A stretch of 45,009 bases of DNA, from the NCBI RefSeq assembly GCF_900177735.1, contig NZ_FXBB01000021.1, positions 1-45,009 of the forward strand, read 5' to 3'. Numbering within the stretch: the first letter of the stretch is position 1; every line of letters starts with the position of its first letter. The DNA comes from Dethiosulfovibrio salsuginis. GTDB taxonomy: Bacteria; Synergistota; Synergistia; Synergistales; Dethiosulfovibrionaceae. Under the pieces are notes generated by a model. The model was not told where the DNA came from, did no database searches, and saw nothing but the letters and a program-made list of their open reading frames with translations. Below are positions 1 to 7,625 of the stretch, piece by piece. The position numbers were made by a program, and so were the translations under genes.

Positions 1-2
1 TA

Positions 3-239
3 GAAAACCACGCTCCCGAAGAAGAGGCAAAGAGCGTCAAGGCCATGGGACCATTGATATACGCCGAGCACTTCAAGTTCATCGCCCCATCGCTGGTCCA
101 GTTGGTACTACACCACCAAGGCTTTTTTGTGGACTACATGGATAACCTGCTCAAGTTCTCCTTTGCTGGGAAGGAATACCCATGGCGAAAGGACCATAAG
201 CTTCCTCTGGAGAAGGTGTACCTTAAAGAAAACCATTAA
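3..239 (+). CDS. 3' fragment of an unrecognised gene of the surface-glycan locus
   Basis: The reading frame is open from the window edge to TAA at 237-239, giving about 78 C-terminal residues; the true start lies outside the window. The fragment is rich in aromatic residues and His (YAEHFKF, LVLHHQGFF, YPWRKD) and ends with a charged tail. I do not recognise a family from this piece. It precedes a fucosyltransferase and two family-2 glycosyltransferases on the same strand, so a role in polysaccharide or lipopolysaccharide synthesis is likely from context only. An internal ATG at 45 is in frame, but the frame continues upstream without a stop, so a 5'-truncated gene is the better reading. Confidence 0.5.
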   Translation, partial: ENHAPEEEAKSVKAMGPLIYAEHFKFIAPSLVQLVLHHQGFFVDYMDNLLKFSFAGKEYPWRKDHKLPLEKVYLKENH

Positions 240-296
240 GCAAAGAACATAAAATTCCGTTGACGCAAATGATACCCGTGAAACATCAAGTCTTAC

Positions 297-309
297 GTAA
301 CTAAGTTAC
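297..309. repeat. Short inverted repeat in the AT-rich spacer before the fucosyltransferase
   Basis: GTAACT-A-AGTTAC is a perfect 6-bp inverted repeat with a one-base centre. It lies in the 130-base AT-rich spacer between the truncated gene and the fucosyltransferase. It could be an operator or part of a weak hairpin. No convincing promoter pair was found in this spacer. Confidence 0.3.
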
Positions 310-385
310 CAGCTATGGGCTAGCGTTATTTTCTGAAATGCCTAAGAGTTAAGTAGCTAATTAAGCTAGGTTGGGTGTGGGTTGT

Positions 386-1273
386 GTGAGTATAATAATT
401 AAATGTTGTGGCGGCCTTGGTAACCAGATGTTTCAATGTGCCTTTGGTCGAGCTTTGGCGTTGGATCTTGGTCTTGACCTAAAGCTTGATATATCCGATT
501 TTGGAAGTGATAGTCGGCCTTTTTCTCTTGGTCTTTATAGTTTAGCTAAAAATACCCCTTTTGGTTGCTATCTCAGCACTAGCACGAGATTTAAGGTCAA
601 GATGACTAGAAAACTCAGGAGGTGGGGCGTATGGGGAATGGATAAGAATATGCCTGAAGTTCTCGTCGAGCCCTTCCCTCCAGCCCTTGTTCCCCTATGT
701 GAAATGCTATCTGAAAAGCCTAGTCATCTTTTTGTGGATGGATATTGGCAGTCTGAAAAGTATTTTTCTAGACACTCAGAGGTTATAAGGTCCGATTTTA
801 GACTCATGGAGGAGTCCGCCGCCTTCCTGACTTGGAAAAAACGAATATTGAGCGAGTCCAGCCCATCCGTCAGTGTCCACGTCAGAAGAGGGGACTACGT
901 TACCGATAGCTCTGCGAACAGAGTTCACGGTGTTCTCCCCATTGAATACTACGTGAGATCGAAAGAGATCCTTAATGCTATCTCCGATGATCTTGTCTTT
1001 TACGTTTTTACCGACGACCCTGTGTGGGTTAGAGATAATCTATGTTTGGGCGACAATACGGTTTACGTTTCAGGCCAAGACCTGAAGGACTACGAGGAAC
1101 TTGCTCTCATGTCCTGTTGCGATCATCATGTAGTTGCAAACAGCTCTTTTAGCTGGTGGGGAGCTTGGCTCGGTCAGGAAAGTTCTACTGTGACGATAGC
1201 CCCAGGTCGCTGGTTTAGAAAAATGGATTCTAGTAATATCATTCCAGACAACTGGACAAAGATTTGGACGTGA
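386..1273 (+). CDS. Alpha-1,2-fucosyltransferase, GT11 family
   Basis: This enzyme should transfer fucose from GDP-fucose to a galactose or related acceptor during O-antigen or capsule assembly at the inner membrane. The N-terminus carries the GT11 signature GGLGNQMFQ (about residues 9-17). The GDP-fucose-binding motif HVRRGDY is near 165-171, FTDD near 208, and SSFSWWGAWL near 253-262. At about 295 residues it matches the usual family length. GTG at 386 gives an N-terminus typical of the family (MSIIIK then GGLGNQ). An in-frame TTG at 371 would add five residues, and neither start has a good Shine-Dalgarno. The gene is AT-rich compared with the housekeeping genes to the right, as is common for transferred surface-sugar genes. 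The exact acceptor cannot be told from sequence. Confidence 0.85.
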   Translation: MSIIIKCCGGLGNQMFQCAFGRALALDLGLDLKLDISDFGSDSRPFSLGLYSLAKNTPFGCYLSTSTRFKVKMTRKLRRWGVWGMDKNMPEVLVEPFPPALVPLCEMLSEKPSHLFVDGYWQSEKYFSRHSEVIRSDFRLMEESAAFLTWKKRILSESSPSVSVHVRRGDYVTDSSANRVHGVLPIEYYVRSKEILNAISDDLVFYVFTDDPVWVRDNLCLGDNTVYVSGQDLKDYEELALMSCCDHHVVANSSFSWWGAWLGQESSTVTIAPGRWFRKMDSSNIIPDNWTKIWT

Positions 1274-1278
1274 TACAA

Positions 1279-2205
1279 ATGATATCGGTCGTTATAGTCA
1301 CTAAAAACAGAGCAGAGGCTTTAAGAGAAATCTCTTTGCCCTCTCTTCTTGCACAGAAAGCACGTGGAGATTCCTTCGAGATAATCGTATGGGATGCCAC
1401 GGAGGATGAATCTACGCTTAGCCTAATTGAGGAACAAAAGCTACTCTTTGAATCGAAAGGGATTAGCTTTTCGTATTTTAAGGCTACCAGGCCTGGAATG
1501 ACCAAACAGCGAAATGACTCTATCAAGGCTGCTATAGGCAAAATACTGTTTTTTATAGATGACGATAGTGAGGTGTCTCTCGACGGTATCGATGCCATAA
1601 AGGAGTGTTTTAAGAAGAACCCTCGTTGTATGGGTGTGGGGCTGACGGTCAAAGACATCCCCATCGGATCGGAATACAGAGAATCTCAGCCTTCCTTGAA
1701 GGACTCCTTTTACGGCCTCGTCGGCTACAGAAAAAAAAGGACCGTCTCCCTATCCGGCTCTGCCAAAGGGATCTCCGCTCCTCCCGGTCCAGCTCAGTGG
1801 CTAAGCGGTTGCTCTATGGCTTTTCGGCGAGAGGTTTTTGACAGCATGAGCTTTAACGAAAAACTTGAGACTTTCACTCCCTACGCTATGTGCGAGGACA
1901 TAGAGTTTTCCTACAGGGTCTTTAAAAAGTTTAAGGCTCCTCTGCTGATTGCCGATAGAGGCATGGTTATCCACCGCCCTAAACTGACCGACCGAATCTC
2001 CGGATCCTGGCAAAAGGCGGCAACCCTTTACTACAACAGGTATCTTCTGATGAAGACCACCTCGGAAGAATCCCCTGTTTTAGGCAGATTGCTATTTTTA
2101 TGGACGTTTTTGAGACTGACTAAGAGAAATCTCAGAGAATATGGATTGAAAGATACGTGGAGGGGATTAACGATGGCGACAAAGGAGGTGCTTAAAGATG
2201 GCTAG
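1279..2205 (+). CDS. Family 2 glycosyltransferase
   Basis: A GT-A fold glycosyltransferase of about 308 residues, probably adding a sugar to a lipid-linked surface glycan. It opens with the classic MISVVIVTKNR strand. An acidic DDD motif (residues about 94-96, FFIDDDSEV) would bind the metal and nucleotide sugar. A C-terminal CED (about 205-207) fits the catalytic acid of the family. ATG at 1279 sits five bases after the fucosyltransferase stop, and alternative in-frame starts at 1264 (TTG) and 1270 (GTG) would overlap it. The close spacing to both neighbours suggests one transcript. The sugar donor cannot be predicted. Confidence 0.8.
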   Translation: MISVVIVTKNRAEALREISLPSLLAQKARGDSFEIIVWDATEDESTLSLIEEQKLLFESKGISFSYFKATRPGMTKQRNDSIKAAIGKILFFIDDDSEVSLDGIDAIKECFKKNPRCMGVGLTVKDIPIGSEYRESQPSLKDSFYGLVGYRKKRTVSLSGSAKGISAPPGPAQWLSGCSMAFRREVFDSMSFNEKLETFTPYAMCEDIEFSYRVFKKFKAPLLIADRGMVIHRPKLTDRISGSWQKAATLYYNRYLLMKTTSEESPVLGRLLFLWTFLRLTKRNLREYGLKDTWRGLTMATKEVLKDG

Positions 2206-2959
2206 GTTGTCCGTTTATATGATCACCTTAAACGAAGAGCTTCGTTTGCCGATAGCGCTGAAAGCCCTCTCTGGCATAGCCGATGAGATAATCGTAGTTG
2301 ACTCTGGAAGCTCCGATGGAACTGTGGAGATAGCTAAGTCCTTTGGTGCCAAGGTTTTTTTCCGGGAGTGGGATAATTACTCATCTCAGAAGAAATACGC
2401 CGAGAATATCTGTTCCGGTGACTGGCTCATGAATCTAGATGCAGACGAAGAGGTTAGCCCTGCTCTGGCAAAAGAGATACTGTCCGCTATTCAGCTGGGA
2501 AAACACGATGCCTATCGCCTCAGAATTTCCGATATATATCCCGGTCAGAATAAGCCCAACCCATGGGTAAGGCACTATAAGGTCATAAGGCTATACCGAA
2601 AGGGTGTCGCTAAAATGGGGGATACCCTGACCTGGGATAGGGTAGCTCTTCTGGACAAAAATGCAAAGGTAGGATTGCTCAAAGGCTTTATTCTACACCG
2701 TTCTGTTACCTCGATCAGGCAAGCTCTCGATAAATACAACTCCTATTCCGAGGAGCAGGCTGTTGCGGCCTCTTTATCCGGTAAGAAATACTCTCCTTGG
2801 CGTATGGTGTTCGCCATAAACCTGAACTTTATAAGATACTTTTTCATTCACCGAAGGTTTCTCCATGGATTTTGGGGGTACATCGACTCGGTAAACCTCT
2901 CTTACGCTCGATTTTTGAAGTTCGCTAAGAGCTACGAGAGAGATAAACATGCTGACTAG
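2198..2959 (+). CDS. Family 2 glycosyltransferase, WaaE/KdtX-like
   Basis: At 253 residues it resembles the lipopolysaccharide-core beta-1,4-glucosyltransferase group (WaaE/KdtX). The N-terminus reads MARLSVYMITLNEE, followed by VDSGSSDGT (about 35-43), WDNYSSQKKYA (about 58-68) and the metal-binding DAD (81-83). The C-terminal half is basic and aromatic and may contact the membrane. ATG at 2198 overlaps the upstream gene by eight bases and has a strong Shine-Dalgarno (AAAGGAGG) at the right distance, so translation is probably coupled. It is the last gene of the glycan cluster; a 420-base non-coding stretch follows. Confidence 0.8.
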   Translation: MARLSVYMITLNEELRLPIALKALSGIADEIIVVDSGSSDGTVEIAKSFGAKVFFREWDNYSSQKKYAENICSGDWLMNLDADEEVSPALAKEILSAIQLGKHDAYRLRISDIYPGQNKPNPWVRHYKVIRLYRKGVAKMGDTLTWDRVALLDKNAKVGLLKGFILHRSVTSIRQALDKYNSYSEEQAVAASLSGKKYSPWRMVFAINLNFIRYFFIHRRFLHGFWGYIDSVNLSYARFLKFAKSYERDKHAD

Positions 2960-3073
2960 TGGGAGTATTCAATAAGGCGTCGGAACAGAACAATACCCGA
3001 TATGCCATTGTTTTAGCCTCCTCTTGCTTTATCTTTGCCGGGGCATTGTACCGCAAAAACCGAAAATCAGCCC

Positions 3074-3101
3074 TTGCGTCCTGGGAAATGGATGCTATAA
3101 T
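3074..3101 (+). promoter_or_regulatory. Likely sigma-70 promoter of the SLH porin gene
   Basis: A perfect -10 box TATAAT lies at 3096-3101. A TTGCGT at 3074-3079 is the best -35 candidate, with a 16-base spacer. It is the strongest promoter-like signal in the 420-base non-coding gap 2960-3379. If used, it gives the porin mRNA a leader of about 270 nucleotides. Confidence 0.5.
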
Positions 3102-3379
3102 GCTCCTTGAGGGGCTTTAGACCCCGGACGAAGGACATTGACAACTTGACCTTTGGATTCAACAGTTTCGATGATCGCGACGATATCCCGATGGCAAAGA
3201 AAGGAGGTGCACGACCCCCAGCCAAAAAGGAAGGAGCGATTTGAGAAAACGCATCGGTTCGTAAAGGGACGAGAGATCCCAGTTGGAGAAGGAAACGTGG
3301 AAACTTCCCGAGCGAAGGTCTTTCCGATCCCCTATGAGTCGAGCGATATAAAAACACTTAACCAAGGGGGTTAAACAAC
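3102..3379 (+). promoter_or_regulatory. Long untranslated leader of the porin gene
   Basis: About 270 bases between the predicted transcription start and the porin ATG hold no convincing gene. Visible structure includes GGGGCTTTAGACCCC at 3110-3124. There is also a small hairpin TTAACC(3358-3363)/GGTTAA(3369-3374) whose loop carries the porin Shine-Dalgarno (AAGGGGG, 3364-3370). I recognise no known riboswitch class. Stability or translation control of an abundant envelope protein is a reasonable guess. Confidence 0.4.
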
Positions 3380-4903
3380 ATGAAGAAATTTTGTGCTCTT
3401 CTGGCTGTAGTGGCTCTTGTGGCTTTTGCCGCTCCCGCTTTCGCAGCCAACCCGTTCATGGACGTTCCCATGAACCACTGGGCCTATGATGCAGTAGGCC
3501 AGCTCGCCGCTCGCGGTATCCTTTCCGGTTATCCCGACGGCACCTACAAGGGCAACCAGCCCATCACCCGTTACGAGATGGCTTCCGTCATCGCTCGTGG
3601 CATGGCCGTCATCGACATGGAGAAGGCCAGCAAGCAGGATGTCGAGATGCTTAAGCGCCTCGTAGTCGAGTTCAAAGACGAGCTTGACGCCCTCGGCGTA
3701 AAAGTCGACAAGATCGACAGCCGTGTAGCGGTCCTTGAGGAGAACATCGGCGGCTGGAAGTTCTGGGGTGAGTTCGAGTTCGACGTAAAATACGGTGATA
3801 AAAACACTGCGTCTGCCGTCGATCCAGGTGCTTACACCCGTGGAGATGCTGACTACACCCTCGGTAAGTATCGTCTTTGGATGAGCAAGAAGGTCGACGA
3901 CAAGATCACCTTTATCGCTCGTCTTGGGAAAGCCGATTCTGTCCTCTGGGATGCTACTACTGGTGCTGCTGATAGTGGCACCGATGCTGTTGTTTGGCAG
4001 CGTTATTATATCGACGTGAAAGACATGTTCTGGGGCGTCGACATGATGGCCGGTCTCTGGCTCACCGATTGGGAGGGCGACGACGGCCTTTACACCATGG
4101 ATGATGCTTGGTTCACCGACTTCACCACAAAGGGTTTCTATCTTTCCAAGGCATTTGGTATGGGTGAGTTTGCTGCCTTTGTTGGTCGTAATGATGCTAC
4201 TACCGCTGATCGTTTAATTGGTGGTACTCGTGATCGTGATTCCCAGAACTACGGTCTTCGTGTGAAGTTCAACTTCAACGAGCAGTTCAATTTTGCTCTT
4301 AACGGGATTGTCCGTGATTACGACTATCCGGCAATCAATACCCTTGCCGCTGGAACGACGGATAAAGTGTCTGTTTTCTGGGCTAACTTCGGAGTTAACT
4401 TCACTCCTTCCATCGCTTTCAAGGGTGCTTACTTCATGCAGGCTTACGACTACGCAGTGGCTGCCCCGGCCGGTATCGACGATAGTCCCAAGGCTTGGAA
4501 GGCTATCCTTGACGTGAAGCAGGATGCCCTTAAGTTCACCAGCCTGTGGTTGGAGTACGCTAAGCTTGATGCCAACTTTGCCCTTGCCAACAGTCCTTAC
4601 GGTGACTACGGATACGATGTTGTAAAAGAGACTTTCAGTGATGTTAACGATCGCACCGTCTGGGCCATCAAGGCGGAGCAGAAGTGGAACGATAAGTGGA
4701 CCACCTTTGCCCGTTACGTCAAAGCTGAGCAGGATAACAGCAACAACGATCAGAAGCTCTGGACTCTCGGAGCCAAGTACTATTACACTCCTGCTCTTTC
4801 CTTCGAGCTTGCCTACGAGTCCCTTGATAGAGAAGTTAACGACGCTGGTGCTGCTCTTACCGACGACAGCGTAGTTCGTTTCCGTACTCACCTGAGATTC
4901 TAA
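3380..4903 (+). CDS. SLH-domain outer-membrane porin, OmpM-like
   Basis: This 507-residue protein has a Sec signal peptide (MKKF..., cleavage after AFA near residue 22). A single S-layer homology domain follows (about 26-76, with FMDVPMNHWAYDAV, GYPDGTYKG and TRYE). Next comes a coiled coil (about 80-120), and the rest is a predicted beta-barrel rich in alternating aromatic residues that ends in Phe (RTHLRF), the usual outer-membrane terminal signal. In diderms such proteins span the outer membrane as porins, and the periplasmic SLH domain grips the cell wall. Codon use is strongly biased and differs from neighbours (GAC, AAG, CTT, GGT), as expected for a very abundant protein. The gene is monocistronic: long leader before it, strong intrinsic terminator after it. 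The csaB gene at 25691 could modify the polymer this SLH domain binds. Confidence 0.88.
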   Translation: MKKFCALLAVVALVAFAAPAFAANPFMDVPMNHWAYDAVGQLAARGILSGYPDGTYKGNQPITRYEMASVIARGMAVIDMEKASKQDVEMLKRLVVEFKDELDALGVKVDKIDSRVAVLEENIGGWKFWGEFEFDVKYGDKNTASAVDPGAYTRGDADYTLGKYRLWMSKKVDDKITFIARLGKADSVLWDATTGAADSGTDAVVWQRYYIDVKDMFWGVDMMAGLWLTDWEGDDGLYTMDDAWFTDFTTKGFYLSKAFGMGEFAAFVGRNDATTADRLIGGTRDRDSQNYGLRVKFNFNEQFNFALNGIVRDYDYPAINTLAAGTTDKVSVFWANFGVNFTPSIAFKGAYFMQAYDYAVAAPAGIDDSPKAWKAILDVKQDALKFTSLWLEYAKLDANFALANSPYGDYGYDVVKETFSDVNDRTVWAIKAEQKWNDKWTTFARYVKAEQDNSNNDQKLWTLGAKYYYTPALSFELAYESLDREVNDAGAALTDDSVVRFRTHLRF

Positions 4904-4925
4904 TTCAGGAAAATTGTTCCTTCAA

Positions 4926-4961
4926 ACGGGAGGATCGGTCTTGACCGATCCTCCCGTTTTC
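4926..4961 (+). terminator. Intrinsic terminator of the porin gene
   Basis: A near-perfect inverted repeat pairs CGGGAGGATCGGTC (4927-4940) with GACCGATCCTCCCG (4943-4956), followed by TTTT. The very GC-rich stem fits a highly expressed gene. Confidence 0.9.
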
Positions 4962-4969
4962 TGTAGGAT
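4941..4969 (+). promoter_or_regulatory. Possible promoter embedded in the porin terminator
   Basis: TTGACC (4941-4946) lies at the tip of the terminator hairpin. Exactly 17 bases later comes TAGGAT (4964-4969), a four-of-six match to the -10 box. It would start transcription just before the ribosome site of the gene at 4999, which needs its own promoter if the terminator is efficient. Confidence 0.4.
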
Positions 4970-4998
4970 AGTCCTAACTTGCAGGAGGAGATGGGAGA

Positions 4999-5724
4999 AT
5001 GCGAAGGTTTCTATTGGCGATAATGTTTCTAGTTCTGCTCTCAAATGTCTCGTTTGCTTCAAATACGGGATGGCATCAGAAAAAAGAGTATCGAAACGAT
5101 CTAGACTCCAGCGTAACCATAGAGATGACCTACTATGCGGAAGAATACATAGAACAGTTGATTCAGGAGGAAGCCTCGAAAAATCTGTGGACTGCTGACG
5201 AGGTTGAGAATTACAAGTACACTCTTCTTAAAACCCTAAAGTTAGATGAGTTTATACCTGTTTTTGTCTCCTTCAAGAACAACGGACCTGCCATTCGATT
5301 GGCTCCTTTTGACGATCAGATAGATCTTTATGTAGGTAGCAAGAGGTATAAGCCAGCTGAATACGATAGGCGTTTCAATTTTAAGATAAGCGACTCCAGG
5401 GATGGCTTTGTCTATTTTCCTCGTTACGATGAAGAAACCGGTCAGCCTATCTTAAAAAAAGGAATGATAAAGGTGATACTCAGGGATACGGCCACACCTG
5501 TAACTATGGGTAAAAGGGTAGAGTTTCTTTGGGATATCAGAAACGATAATCCAGGAAAGGCCCTCTCGACAGGCAAGGCCGCCGACCGCCTTGAGCTCGA
5601 CCGCCTCATAATCCGTCTGGGGAACCTGAAGGGCCAGAGGGCCGAGATCCAGAAGCAGTTGGACGAGTTGGACACAGAGCTCTCCACCATCCAGTCCAGA
5701 ATAACCGAACTCCAGAGCAACTGA
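4999..5724 (+). CDS. Secreted protein of unknown function with C-terminal coiled coil
   Basis: The 241-residue product starts with a signal peptide (MRRFLLAIMFLVLLSNVSFAS). A mixed-polarity domain of about 160 residues follows, and the last 45 or so residues (about 195-240) form a predicted coiled coil rich in Leu, Gln and Glu. I do not recognise the central domain. It should be periplasmic or envelope-associated. ATG at 4999 has a good Shine-Dalgarno (GGAGGAG, 4984-4990). The gene stands alone between two intrinsic terminators. Its first 560 bases are AT-rich, while the coiled-coil part is clearly GC-richer with different codon choice, as if the two parts had different histories. Confidence 0.65.
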   Translation: MRRFLLAIMFLVLLSNVSFASNTGWHQKKEYRNDLDSSVTIEMTYYAEEYIEQLIQEEASKNLWTADEVENYKYTLLKTLKLDEFIPVFVSFKNNGPAIRLAPFDDQIDLYVGSKRYKPAEYDRRFNFKISDSRDGFVYFPRYDEETGQPILKKGMIKVILRDTATPVTMGKRVEFLWDIRNDNPGKALSTGKAADRLELDRLIIRLGNLKGQRAEIQKQLDELDTELSTIQSRITELQSN

Positions 5725-5731
5725 TCATCGA

Positions 5732-5762
5732 AGCTCCCAGCTTGAACTGGGGGCTTTTTTCT
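5732..5762 (+). terminator. Intrinsic terminator after the secreted coiled-coil protein
   Basis: AGCTCCCAG (5732-5740) pairs with CTGGGGGCT (5747-5755) through nine base pairs, one of them G-T, around the loop CTTGAA. A run of T follows. Confidence 0.85.
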
Positions 5763-5769
5763 TTGCCCG

Positions 5770-5778
5770 TGGTAGAAT
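5770..5778 (+). promoter_or_regulatory. Possible extended -10 promoter of the ATPase/DUF4276 pair
   Basis: TGG followed by TAGAAT (5773-5778) is an extended -10 motif 35 bases before the TTG start. No good -35 is visible. It sits right after the preceding terminator, which supports independent transcription of the pair. Confidence 0.4.
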
Positions 5779-5813
5779 GGGGTCGGCTATCTTCTTGAGA
5801 GGAGTTTTTCGCT

Positions 5814-6962
5814 TTGAGCCTTATAACCAATATAAAAATAGATGGCTTTAGACGTCTACACAGTTTTGAAGTCGAGATGAGGCCCCTTATGGTCCTTATC
5901 GGGGCCAACGGTGTGGGGAAGACCTCTTTTCTAGACGGTCTGTCCCTTTTTTCCGCCTCTGCCTCCGGGAAGCTCAACAGGAATCTCTCCGATATGGGAG
6001 GTATCGAGAGCCTTTTGACGAGAGGCAGGGCAAAGGAGCTGTCCTTTGCCGCCCATATGGAGGTAGAGGGACGAAACCCCATCCAGTACGATCTGACCTT
6101 GGAGTCTAAAGGGGTCGGCTATTCCATAGCAGGGGAAAACCTAGTCCAGAAAAATGAACAGTTCTCAGAGCCTTTCAAGCATATTTGTTCTCATCCTGGG
6201 GATATAAAGTATTACGAGGTTGAAGGCAGAAACCTGGTCAAACCGGACTGGGATTACGACACCCTGGAGACATCTCTCTCCCAGGTTCCCAGGATGTTCC
6301 GTCAACCTGAGGAGTTAAGGACTATTCTCGCTACCGCAAACAGATATCATGTACTTGACGTAGGGGGCAGATCTCCGGTCAAACTTCCTCAGTCTATGAG
6401 ACCAGCCCTTCATCCAGGGGAAAACGGCGAGGACCTAGTTCCTTTTCTCTATTATCTGAGGGAAAGCGACTCGGATAGGTTTGAATCGGTGGTCGATTCC
6501 ATGAGAGCGGCTTTCCCCGGCCTTGAGGGATTCAGTTTTCCACCTGTAGCGGCAGGTATGCTTACTATGACCTGGAAGGATAGGGACTTTACAAAGCCAA
6601 TCTACATGAACGAGCTTTCAGAGGGGACTTTGCGTTTTCTCTGGCTGGTGGCCCTTCTTCACAGTCCCAAACTTTCATATATCACTATGATAGATGAGCC
6701 AGAGACCAGCTTACATCCCGAGTTATTGGGTCTTCTGTCCGAACTAATGAGAGAGGCCTCAAAAAAGACCCAACTTGTCGTGGCGACCCACTCCGATCGG
6801 TTTGTAAGGTTCATGAAACCTGAAGAGGTTTTAGTGATGGATCTGGACGAGGACGGGTTAGCTGTTCCGGCCTGGGGGGATTCCCTGGAGCTTGGCGATT
6901 GGCTTGAGGACTACTCCCTGGACGAGCTTTGGAGAATGGGTCGCATAGGTGGTCGTCCATGA
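5814..6962 (+). CDS. ABC-type AAA ATPase (OLD/AbiL/PARIS-like), partner of DUF4276 protein
   Basis: A 382-residue cytosolic ATPase of the SMC/OLD-like ABC class. It shows Walker A GANGVGKT (30-37), a signature-like LSEGTLR (268-274), Walker B TMIDEPETSLHP (291-302) and the switch-histidine region ATHSD (324-328). No zinc-hook CXXC and no fused nuclease are present. TTG at 5814 follows AGAGGAG at a suitable distance. Its stop overlaps the start of the next gene, so the two proteins are made together. Pairs of an ABC-type ATPase with a Toprim-like protein occur in anti-phage systems such as PARIS (AriA/AriB) and the AbiL type. In these the ATPase is thought to sense infection and control the effector. 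The family call is firm; the defence role is inference. The pair is AT-richer than pfkA next door. Confidence 0.8.
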   Translation: MSLITNIKIDGFRRLHSFEVEMRPLMVLIGANGVGKTSFLDGLSLFSASASGKLNRNLSDMGGIESLLTRGRAKELSFAAHMEVEGRNPIQYDLTLESKGVGYSIAGENLVQKNEQFSEPFKHICSHPGDIKYYEVEGRNLVKPDWDYDTLETSLSQVPRMFRQPEELRTILATANRYHVLDVGGRSPVKLPQSMRPALHPGENGEDLVPFLYYLRESDSDRFESVVDSMRAAFPGLEGFSFPPVAAGMLTMTWKDRDFTKPIYMNELSEGTLRFLWLVALLHSPKLSYITMIDEPETSLHPELLGLLSELMREASKKTQLVVATHSDRFVRFMKPEEVLVMDLDEDGLAVPAWGDSLELGDWLEDYSLDELWRMGRIGGRP

Positions 6963-7567
6963 AGATCGTTATAATAGTTGAGGGAAAGACGGAAAAGGTC
7001 TTTTTGCCTCACCTCAGGGAGTTTTTAAAGGACAAGATCCCCAATCGCATGCCTAAAATTGAGCCTCTGAGCTACGATGGCAGAATCCCAAAGGGCGATA
7101 AGCTAAAGAATTTGGTGGATAAGCTCTTAAGAGATCGTCGTCCTGCGGATTATGTCATCGCTCTTACCGACGTTTACACAGGTTCCAATCCCCCTGATTT
7201 TAAGGATGCCGAGGATGCTAAGGAAAAAATGAGAATATGGGTAGGTAAGGAGCCTAGATTCTTTCCTCATGCCGCTCAGCACGATTTTGAGGCTTGGCTG
7301 TTGCCCTATTGGAAGACCATTCAATCCTTGGCTAAACATGACAGAGGGGCTCCTTCTGCCACTCCAGAGTTGGTTAATCATGGAAAACCTCCTGCTGAGT
7401 GTATAAAGGAAATCTTTGAAGCGGGGAAAAGCCGCAGCTATTCTAAAACTAGAGATGCAGCGAGGATTCTTAAGGATAACGATCTATCCGTATCTATCGA
7501 GAGATGTCCTGAGCTAAAAAAACTGGTCAACAGGATTATCGAGCTTTGTGGTGGGCAGGCCCTGTAG
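6959..7567 (+). CDS. DUF4276 family protein, Toprim-like putative effector
   Basis: The product has 202 residues from ATG at 6959, which overlaps the ATPase stop as ATGA. An upstream in-frame ATG at 6929 is less likely. The N-terminus MKIVIIVEGKTE matches the DUF4276/Toprim start, with the conserved glutamate of VEGKTE at residues 7-12. An aspartate follows the next strand (ALTDVYTG, D71), and HDFEAWLL (108-115) matches the family's second acidic block. Toprim folds bind metal and often cut or act on nucleic acid, so this is the probable effector of the two-gene module. No target is known. The gene is AT-rich and its last part is basic. Confidence 0.75.
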   Translation: MKIVIIVEGKTEKVFLPHLREFLKDKIPNRMPKIEPLSYDGRIPKGDKLKNLVDKLLRDRRPADYVIALTDVYTGSNPPDFKDAEDAKEKMRIWVGKEPRFFPHAAQHDFEAWLLPYWKTIQSLAKHDRGAPSATPELVNHGKPPAECIKEIFEAGKSRSYSKTRDAARILKDNDLSVSIERCPELKKLVNRIIELCGGQAL

Positions 7568-7583
7568 TTTCGTTTCTTCACCG

Positions 7584-7592
7584 TGATACAAT
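7584..7592 (+). promoter_or_regulatory. Extended -10 promoter of pfkA
   Basis: TGA followed by TACAAT (7587-7592) forms an extended -10 element 34 bases before the pfkA ATG. No clear -35 is seen at the expected spacing, which extended -10 promoters can tolerate. Confidence 0.45.
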
Positions 7593-7625
7593 AGGCTAGA
7601 GTCTTTTTCGTTGGGAGGGGTTTGT

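Noticed and set aside
3191-3244. Short basic reading frame of 17 codons (MAKKGGARPPAKK...) in the porin leader
   Set aside because: No ribosome site lies before the ATG and there is no supporting context; chance frames of this size are common. It could be revisited if the leader proves conserved.
3153-3374. 73-codon frame covering the porin leader
   Set aside because: It lacks a ribosome site at its start, has low-complexity charged content and overlaps the predicted leader structure.
4214-4891. 225-codon antisense frame in the porin gene
   Set aside because: It is a mirror of strong codon bias in the porin; there is no ribosome site and no recognisable domain.
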